A DNA stretch of 64,000 bases from Leishmania donovani (lineage: Eukaryota > Euglenozoa > Kinetoplastea > Trypanosomatida > Trypanosomatidae). The stretch lies in NCBI RefSeq assembly GCF_000227135.1, contig NC_018257.1, positions 391,105 through 455,104 on the forward strand. The letters are read 5' to 3'. The position numbers and the translations under genes were made by a program. Positions within the stretch are counted from its first letter, which is position 1, and every line of letters begins with the position of its first letter. Of the stretch, positions 56,966 through 64,000 are shown in pieces. The notes under the pieces were generated by a model. The model was not told the origin of the DNA. It was given only the letters and a program-made list of their open reading frames with translations, and searched no databases.

Positions 56966-58621
56966 GCGGGGCACCCTGCAGGTGCGTCATGATGATGATG
57001 GTCGCATTTAGGTGGCACGGCGGGAGCGGTGAGGGTGGGCGGGAGATGCTGCATGTGCCGTCTTCTTTCCATTCCGCCGATAATACGCTTATCTGCTTGT
57101 GTGGACGCTTCTGGGATTTATTGCTGCTGCGGTGATGGCCGAGCTGCCGCTGCGTAAGTTGCCTCGGACATCGTGTGCGTGTTCTCTCTGTCAGTCTCTC
57201 TATGCGTCATCTCTTGAGCCCGTCTGCACGCGCGCGAGGCGGGGGAGAGGCGCAGCGCACACGCTCGGGAGTGACGATGTCACCACCGTTTCCGGCCTTG
57301 TCGCGCTCTTGGTAACTTCCTCTTTCGTCAGCTCCCTCCTTGTAATTCATGCCTGCTTCCGGAAAGCGGTGTTCTGCGTGCCTACATGCGTGTGCGCGTA
57401 TATGTGCGTGCCTGCCTATGTGTTTGCATCCTTTGGTCTGGTGATAGCTGATCTTCGTTGTACTTTCTTACGCCTCCTTCTCTAACAAACAAACAAACAA
57501 ACGAAGCCTCGCTTAACACTTCCACTCGCTTGGACGGGTAACGACTGTGCGCGCCTCTTCGTCCTTTCCTTTCTCGCTATCTCTGTGTCTCTTGTGACCT
57601 CTTCTCTCCTACATCGGCAGCTGCGCTTCCGCGGCGTCGGACCGCTTCACTTGAAGCCTTCTAATCCTCCCGAACATCACCTCCTCCGCCGACTCTCCCG
57701 CTCGGCGCACTCGCACCTCCTCTGTGTAGAAGGAGCTCGATCCGCGATCAGGTTTCCCGTAACCAAGGCGCAACGCACACGTGGCCACTGCGCGAGCTCA
57801 AGCGTGCGCGGCACGGAGGGGAAGTGTCGGGTGGTGGTGGTGGTGGGTGTGGAGGAGCAGGATAGATGTCGGCTGTCGAAAAACGGCTAGAAGAACGCTG
57901 CGGATGTGCGAGTGGGATGGAGGGAGTGTGTGCTGTGCGGTAGAGCACGACGGAGAGGAGGAGGAGGAGGAGAGGGGGCGGCGAGAGACGCGTGCCGGAC
58001 ATAAGAAGAAATACCTTCTCATTAAGAAAACGCAGCCACATGACACGGAAAACGAAGCGATGCACTTCTAAAAAGGCCTCGCTCGGCGATGGATCACCAC
58101 CTACACGTGCGCCGTTTTGGCACACTTGCACGCGCACTTTACACCCGTGTCATGTCCCGGGGCGCGGTTATCGTGGGAAGGAGCAACTGCGTGGTGATGC
58201 ATGTGTGAGGTACGAACACGGATGCCCCCCCTCCCCCGGGGGGGGGGAGCAGCCCCGTTCCTGTCTGCTTTTCTCGCTGAAGATGCGCACTTGCGCAGAG
58301 AGAGAAGTGCAGAAAACAGTTAGAGAGGCTCACCGCTGATCCCGTGCACCTCACTCCCCTCCATCATGCTGCCCCATCATGCCTGCACACACACGGACGT
58401 GCAAGCACTCGCGTGTGTATGGCTCTCTGCACGACCTGCCGTTACACTCCTTCTCGATTCTCTTTCTTTTTTTTTTGTGGTTACATTCGCTCCATCTCGA
58501 TCTCCTCCGCTCGCCGAATCAGAGGTAACACCCTCCTCTCTCTGTGCGGTGGGCGCATTGTACAGCACTCCCTCATGTACATACCGGGCACCCATCTCCT
58601 CCCCCTTCGCCACCGCCGCGC
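56966..58621. other. Long intergenic spacer (1.65 kb)
   Basis: No gene supported. It holds an (ACAA)4-like run at about 57485-57502, a GGT/GTG-rich patch at 57825-57855, GA-rich sequence at 57950-57985, a C/G palindromic run at 58224-58247 and a T tract at 58465-58480 with C/T-rich sequence up to the Snf2 gene start. Confidence 0.55.
58224..58247. repeat. Poly-C/poly-G palindromic run
   Basis: CCCCCCCTCCCCC is followed directly by a run of ten G, giving a self-complementary C:G element that can form a hairpin on either strand or a G-quadruplex-type structure. Homopolymer lengths in draft assemblies are unreliable. Confidence 0.7.
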
Positions 58622-61600
58622 ATGTCCTCGGAGACTCCTCGCGCCAGCACCCACGATGTCTTCTGCGCTGCGCTGCAGAGGCTCGGCGGCGCACATATTT
58701 TTTCTCAGAACTTAATACAGAGGACAGCGGTGGCACCGCTGTCGCCGCGTAGCCAAAATGGCAATGGGGTGAGTGCCGTCATCGCAGAATCCGCGGCGCC
58801 GAGTGACGCCGGTACGAACCAGCTGCCAGACCCTGGCATCGACGCGGATGCCAAGCCGGTCGACAAGTCATGCTGCCGAGGCAAACAGCCATGTGAGTGC
58901 ACTGACACCGCACCCGTGAAGGCGATGGCCACTCTTTATGACCCACCGGCGCGATGTGAGGGAGTCGTGGCGGCGCAGGATGCGCAAAGACGCTTGCATC
59001 ATCTGCGGTTTTTAGGTGGGCGTTTTTCCCTTGCCGATGGCGCGAATGCATCAGAGTCGCAGCAGACGAGCGGGTATGCGTCCACGGCGACCAACAACGC
59101 GCACGTCAACGACGGCTGCAGCAGCACCTGGGAGTTGAAGGCGAGCTACTTTCAAGCGATGAAGGAAACGCTCACCGCCGTTATGGGGCGTCGACTGCGC
59201 TCTCAGCTGCTCGGCGACGACGGCACAGCCGACACCGGCACAGTTCTGCGTGCCCCTGTGCCACGCGGCGCCACGGGAGCATCGACCATGACGACGTCGG
59301 CTCGACAAGCGGCGCTCCGTAGAAGGATGGAGGCCTTCACGAGTGCCGTGGCACATCAGGAGTCGATCCTGGATGACGTTGCGGCGGCATGCCGGGCACA
59401 CCTGCACACAGTCGGAGGTGCCACAGCGGTCCCAGCCCCCTGCTTTTTCTTTGCTGCTCTTCCCCAGATCTCAATGCGGCAATGGGCCGGCTCGCACCTC
59501 TACAAACAGTGGCTCGTGCGCTGCGAGACTCCGCGTGCTTCACTGCCGTCAACGGCGACAAGACCAAAAAAGGTCGGCCTTCATGGGGCACCGATGCTGC
59601 CGTCGCCCTCCGCCCCGCGAGCTCCGGCAACGACGCTTGTGCTGCCGCTGGATGTAGAGGCGGAGTTGCGCAAGTACTGGAAGCTGCATGACGAGGCCGC
59701 AGCGCGCGCGCGACTGGAGGCGTTGCGTTGCAACGACGCCCAGGCGTTCGCTGAGCACGTCAGCTTGCTGAAGGTGTCTGCGCTTCTCGAAATCATGGAG
59801 AGGACGGAGGGCTTTATGCACCGCATCGGGCTACGGCTTCAGTCCCATGCCACTCAGGCCGCCGCAAACCGTGGTGGTGATGGCGCGTGCGCTGTGTCTA
59901 CGACGCGCGCAGCACCTGCAGCCCTTGCTGAGCCGGGTATCGCCGACCGCCCAGGGGGCGCAGCAGGATGCCACGGCAGCGAGTACGAGCGCTTCCGTTC
60001 CTACGTGGCATCCACCAAGAATGAGTTCAAGCTCATGCACCGCGTGGATGTGTTTGTGGCGGCCCAGCCGGCCGGCCTGGACGCGACGCTGCTTCCTCAC
60101 CAGATGGATGGCCTGCGCTTTCTGGCGTCCCTTGACGCCAACCACATCAACGGCATCCTGGCGGACGAAATGGGCGTGGGCAAGACGATTCAGACGCTCG
60201 CTTTTCTCCTCTACCTGAAAAACAGACGGGGCGAGACTGGCGAGGGCAGCGGCGGCAGAGTGGCGCCGCTGCGAGTGGGTTCGCGGCTCCCGCATCTGGT
60301 CCTTGCCCCGCTCTCTGTCGTCCGAGAGTGGCGGGAGGCATGCGAGCAGTTTGTGCCGAGTACTCTTCACGTTGCCATGTACCAGGAGCTGGCCGACCCC
60401 GTCCACGAAGCTGCGGCTTACGACCTTGTCCTTCTTCCGGCCCATGCTATCCGCTACGTTGGCGCGGAGGCAGCGCGCATTCGGTGGCACTATATCGTCG
60501 TGGACGAGGCTCACAAGGCGCTGGCGAACCTGAGCACCATCACGGCGCAGCGCATCTTGGGCCTCCCGTGCTTGCGCCGCCTGGTGCTGACTGGGACGCC
60601 GCTCAGCAGCGACCTGCAGGAGCTCTGGTCGCTGCTGCACTTTCTGAATCCGGAGGTGTTTACCGACAATGACGCGTTTGAGGAGGTCTTTCGACGGCCT
60701 TTTCGCGTGTACGAGGCGCATGAGATGGAGCTGACAGAGGAGGAGCGCGGTCTGCTAATACTGCGACTGCATCAGGTTCTGCGGCCGTTTCTGCTGCGCC
60801 GCACAAAGGCGGACGTCGATTCGACTCTTCGGATGACGCTCCATCACATGTGGTGCCCGCTGAGTGCGATGCAGCAGCGCTTGCTGTGCATGCTGCGCGA
60901 GCAGCGGCGAATGCCCACGGTTCTCGGTATGGCGGGAGGCTACAGCGGTAAAAGTAGCAGCAGTAGCGAGGCGGACAATGAGGAGGAGACCGCAGGCGCC
61001 GCTGACGAGGCGGCGCACACGAGCACGTTTCCAGCGGCGGAGATAGGGACTGGCGAGTCCTCTGGCTGCACCCAACACACTGCTTCTGCAGCATTCGCGG
61101 CAGAAGCTCTGCACGGCGAGTTCTCTCCAGACCTCGACACTCTCCAGGCGCGCAATGAGACGGCCACGACCCGTGATCGGCTCGCCGAGCTCGTCTGGCG
61201 GCATCTGCCCGCCCTGGCGAGCACTGAGTCCAGCGACATCTTGCGCTGCGCAGTGCAGCAGGACAGAGCCCTCGGGCTCACCAGCGCCGGCGTCTCAGAA
61301 TCGTCCGCGCGGCTTCTGTGCAACCATGCCTTTTTGCTGCCCTTCTTTTCACAGGTCCTTCATCGGCATGGCCTCGATGAGGTAACGCAGGAGGGGTGCA
61401 GCGACGCGGACGCGGCCGCTGCACGAACCTCGGAAAGCAGCGTTGTCGGTGGCGAGGCCGCGGAAGGTTGTGGCGCTGCCGGTCTCACCCTTGCGTGCAG
61501 CGGTAAGTTCCTTGTCCTGCATCTGCTACTCTCGCGCCTGTACGTGGCGCAGCGCAAGGTGGTGCTCTTCACGCACTGGCTCAATTGTGTGGACCTGCTC

Positions 61601-62980
61601 GTCGACTATCTGCACAGCCGCGGCTGGGCCGACCACGCGGAGGTGCTCACAGGCGGCAGCAGCGAGGCCGAGCGTCTGACGAGCGTGCGGCGCTTCCGCG
61701 AGGACCCGGCGTGTCTCTTCTTCCTTCTCTCCATCAAGGCTGGCGGGTGCGGGATCAACCTGCAAGCTGCGCACATGGTGGTCCTAGTGGACCGTGACTA
61801 CACGGCAACCAACGAGGATCAAGCACTAGCACGCGTCTACCGCATTGGCCAGCGGCACACCGTGCGGGCCGTATACCTCGCCACCACCGACGCCAGCGAG
61901 CAGCGTGTCGCCCAGCGGGCAGCGGCGAAGAACAAACCGCGGCAGGCCATCATCAACGATGGTGTCTATCAAGTGACGACGGCGAGCGAAGCAGAGCGAG
62001 TAGGCGAGACGGGCGAGACTGTGACAGCGGCGACATTCGCAGATTCTCCTTCACATGCTCACAATGAACTGGATACCTCCGAGCTGTGGCGGTCGATCCC
62101 TGGCGCCACCACGCCACCATCGCCCACTACTGCGACGCAGGAGGCGCGAAGGCCCGAGTGTGATGGCACGGCCTACGGCGCTGCCGGGCCCGCGCCGTTT
62201 TCCCTGCCGCCACCGGAGGCGTTCTGGGCGGCTCTCTCTCGCCTTGTTGAATCGATGGATGAGCTGGTTCTCACCGAGGAGGATCAGGCGGCAGCAACGG
62301 TGCGCAGTGCCAAAGAGGAGGGGCGTAGCATGGACTGTACTCCCGCTAACAGCGCCGCTGCGCGGCTCCTTGCAACTCGGCCGCCACAGAGCACTGCAGA
62401 GCTGCACCTGCGCCTGCAAGGGGGAAAGCCCGAGATGTTCTCGGGCCCTCAGCGCGAGCGTGGCGTGGCCCCGTCGCTGAGCGGCACCGCGGCGGACGAC
62501 GCGTACTTGGGGGCATGGAAGCATGGCGCGGAAGCCCCGACCGCCGGGGACCGCACGAGACCCCACACGCCTAGCGAACCTCAGGCAGCCGCCCTCGCCG
62601 CGACGCCGCAGTCAACGCCTCTGTCCGCCCCTGTTACAGATCCTCTGCGAAACAGTGCCTTGTTTTGGTTGGAGTTCAGCCATCTTCTTCGCATCGCCGG
62701 GCGCGGCCCTTATCTCCTTTCCGACTCCCTCCGTGCCGCCGTCACTAACGACGCCAGGAAGAGCGACCCAGAGGAGCGTGTGCGGCGTCGGCAGCGGCGC
62801 GATCGTCGCGTCGCTAAGCGTCTGCGGCTCGCAAGCGTCGACGTGCCTGACGACTTCCGCGAGGCTTGCTGGGCGAAGGAGGGCATCGACGACAATGCCG
62901 AGGTAGCGGAGCGCTACTTGCGCTTCCTCGATGCAAACGCCGGCAAGCGACGGCAGCGAAGGCGAAAGGATGCGGGCTGA
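58622..62980 (+). CDS. SNF2-family DNA-dependent ATPase
   Basis: A 1452-residue chromatin-remodeller-type ATPase. After a 480-residue N-terminal region, the SNF2_N lobe begins at LLPHQMDGLRFLASLDANHINGILADEMGVGKTIQ with Walker A Lys521. It continues with LVLAPLSVVREW (Ia), DEAH at 628-631 (VVDEAHKAL), LTGTPLSSDLQELWSLLHFL (III) and LRPFLLRRTKADV (box B of the Snf2-like group). An acidic Ser/Glu/Ala-rich insert (about 770-910) separates the lobes. The helicase-C lobe has VVLFTHWLNCVDLLVDYL, LLSIKAGGCGINLQAAHMVVLVDRDY and the terminal RVYRIGQRH with arginines R1074/R1078. All motifs are intact, so it should be an active translocase. Subfamily (Snf2/ISWI-like or divergent) is not resolved. The start is ATG 58622; the frame is open 26 codons upstream without ATG. 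Confidence 0.94.
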   Translation: MSSETPRASTHDVFCAALQRLGGAHIFSQNLIQRTAVAPLSPRSQNGNGVSAVIAESAAPSDAGTNQLPDPGIDADAKPVDKSCCRGKQPCECTDTAPVKAMATLYDPPARCEGVVAAQDAQRRLHHLRFLGGRFSLADGANASESQQTSGYASTATNNAHVNDGCSSTWELKASYFQAMKETLTAVMGRRLRSQLLGDDGTADTGTVLRAPVPRGATGASTMTTSARQAALRRRMEAFTSAVAHQESILDDVAAACRAHLHTVGGATAVPAPCFFFAALPQISMRQWAGSHLYKQWLVRCETPRASLPSTATRPKKVGLHGAPMLPSPSAPRAPATTLVLPLDVEAELRKYWKLHDEAAARARLEALRCNDAQAFAEHVSLLKVSALLEIMERTEGFMHRIGLRLQSHATQAAANRGGDGACAVSTTRAAPAALAEPGIADRPGGAAGCHGSEYERFRSYVASTKNEFKLMHRVDVFVAAQPAGLDATLLPHQMDGLRFLASLDANHINGILADEMGVGKTIQTLAFLLYLKNRRGETGEGSGGRVAPLRVGSRLPHLVLAPLSVVREWREACEQFVPSTLHVAMYQELADPVHEAAAYDLVLLPAHAIRYVGAEAARIRWHYIVVDEAHKALANLSTITAQRILGLPCLRRLVLTGTPLSSDLQELWSLLHFLNPEVFTDNDAFEEVFRRPFRVYEAHEMELTEEERGLLILRLHQVLRPFLLRRTKADVDSTLRMTLHHMWCPLSAMQQRLLCMLREQRRMPTVLGMAGGYSGKSSSSSEADNEEETAGAADEAAHTSTFPAAEIGTGESSGCTQHTASAAFAAEALHGEFSPDLDTLQARNETATTRDRLAELVWRHLPALASTESSDILRCAVQQDRALGLTSAGVSESSARLLCNHAFLLPFFSQVLHRHGLDEVTQEGCSDADAAAARTSESSVVGGEAAEGCGAAGLTLACSGKFLVLHLLLSRLYVAQRKVVLFTHWLNCVDLLVDYLHSRGWADHAEVLTGGSSEAERLTSVRRFREDPACLFFLLSIKAGGCGINLQAAHMVVLVDRDYTATNEDQALARVYRIGQRHTVRAVYLATTDASEQRVAQRAAAKNKPRQAIINDGVYQVTTASEAERVGETGETVTAATFADSPSHAHNELDTSELWRSIPGATTPPSPTTATQEARRPECDGTAYGAAGPAPFSLPPPEAFWAALSRLVESMDELVLTEEDQAAATVRSAKEEGRSMDCTPANSAAARLLATRPPQSTAELHLRLQGGKPEMFSGPQRERGVAPSLSGTAADDAYLGAWKHGAEAPTAGDRTRPHTPSEPQAAALAATPQSTPLSAPVTDPLRNSALFWLEFSHLLRIAGRGPYLLSDSLRAAVTNDARKSDPEERVRRRQRRDRRVAKRLRLASVDVPDDFREACWAKEGIDDNAEVAERYLRFLDANAGKRRQRRRKDAG

Positions 62981-63960
62981 GAGCGCCGCCGAGCGCGGCG
63001 TTGTGTTACACAGTCTTCGATGCACCGGTGCGCCTGCGTTTGCCAGTAGCGGTGACTCGCTCTGGCCGTGCCGTTTCGGTCTCCGGGGTGTTCTGTAGCG
63101 GGGTTCTTCCTTGGGTTCTCCCCGTGCCGTAAACGGCACCTATCCCTGTCCTGCTTTAGCGGACTGCATGCTCCCTGCTCTATCACGCGCCCGACACACG
63201 GGTGCCGGGGCGTGCGCGTGTGCACGCTTATCCTTTCCGTGATCTGCTATGAAAACAGAAACCGCCCATAGAAAACGAAGAGATTTGTCTTTTATGTGTG
63301 CGCGGATAGCTTCACGTCGTCGACGGTGTGCGTCCCTGGGCCTCTCTCGCGTGGTGCGTCGTCAGCCATGCAGGAACGAAGCGGGAACGAGGCGGGGGTT
63401 TTGAGGAGGCGCTGCGCCTTTGTGTGCCGGCACGCGCCACATCCACGAAGGCGAAAGCACGAGAGCGTGTGGTGGCAGGCACTGGGTAAAGCGTTCCTCT
63501 AAGACACGCACGCCATCGCGGCGCCCTGCGCGGGCACAGCAATGAAACCTCCCCAGCGCCGTTTCTCGAGTCTCATTCCCATGATGGCAACCGACATCCG
63601 TTTCCCCCTTCGCCCCTATGCGGTGCTGCGCGCACGTGAATAGTGGCCGGCATGAACGGGGCGTACGCGTTTGGGTGCACGTTGCCATTCTACTGAGGAT
63701 CGTCCGCCTGAATCCTACCCCCTCGCCTCTTCCTCCTCTTCTTCCTCTCTCCTCTCGCGCCCTTCCCCTTCGCCAGTCCCACACCTTGTGCGATCGGCGA
63801 CGAGTGGCCGACACGAAAAGGATTACAACAAAGCAAGGAGGTGAAAGGACTGCGTCTCTGCCTCTCTTTCTGACGCGCCCTTCTTCCTCTTCCTATCGCG
63901 CACGCGACGAGGGGCGGTGGAGGACTGCTCAAGCACCCTCTGCCTCCGCTGCGTTCTCCG

Positions 63961-64000
<40 letters not shown>
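62981..64000. other. Spacer to the right edge of the window
   Basis: No gene seen. T/C-rich sequence at about 63715-63780 and 63855-63900 and a CA array at the extreme end; this looks like the 3' UTR of the Snf2 gene and the leader of a gene beyond the window. Confidence 0.55.
63963..64000. repeat. (CA)n microsatellite reaching the window edge
   Basis: A pure CA run of at least 38 nt, cut by the end of the window. Confidence 0.95.

Overview
The window looks like part of a trypanosomatid chromosome, most likely Leishmania. The genes are GC-rich, intronless and long. All seventeen lie on the + strand, as expected of a directional, polycistronically transcribed gene cluster. They are separated by 0.5-3 kb of pyrimidine-rich, microsatellite-rich spacer in which poly-pyrimidine tracts followed by AG (candidate spliced-leader acceptors) precede start codons. 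From memory, the pyridoxal kinase here matches the one on Leishmania chromosome 30; that placement is recollection, not something I could check. The window holds three runs of N (99, 99 and 30), so it comes from a draft assembly.

Layout. 1-16.4 kb: the 3' end of a NOM1/Sgd1-type nucleolar protein (MA3 domain), a 1932-residue orphan with nuclear-protein character, a DHHC palmitoyltransferase, a four-TM protein that resembles the ciliary transition-zone protein TMEM107, and an F-box/JMJD6-type JmjC oxygenase. 16.4-19.4 kb: a repeat-rich spacer with two N gaps and copies of a SIDER-like retroposon. 19.4-32.3 kb: a USP deubiquitinase interrupted by the third gap, SmE, a TTD14-like P-loop protein, and a ZNF598/Hel2 RING E3 ligase. 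An inverted, nearly identical copy of the retroposon follows at 32.3-32.7 kb. 33.8-39.6 kb: a calcyphosin-like EF-hand protein, pyridoxal kinase and a GNAT acetyltransferase. 40.9-55.4 kb: a 1990-residue helical-repeat-like protein, a Hook-domain coiled-coil protein and VPS41. 56-63 kb: IMP4 and a Snf2-family ATPase. The last kilobase has no gene and ends in a CA repeat.

As usual in trypanosomatids, neighbours are not functionally grouped, although some themes recur: ribosome biogenesis and surveillance (NOM1, IMP4, ZNF598), ubiquitin biology (USP, ZNF598, F-box protein), flagellum or motor-related candidates (TMEM107-like, Hook-like, calcyphosin-like) and membrane traffic (VPS41, DHHC, TTD14-like). 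No transcription promoter is expected or seen for individual genes.

The observations most worth following are: (1) near-identical inverted retroposon copies flanking about 13 kb and four genes, a configuration known to seed amplicons in Leishmania; (2) exact duplications at the edges of both 99-N gaps, which show unmerged contig overlaps rather than real duplications; (3) a TMEM107-like transition-zone protein; (4) a LysM-like motif inside VPS41; (5) a CUE-like helix set inside the USP catalytic domain. I found no CRISPR array, phage, tRNA, rRNA or bacterial-type operon.
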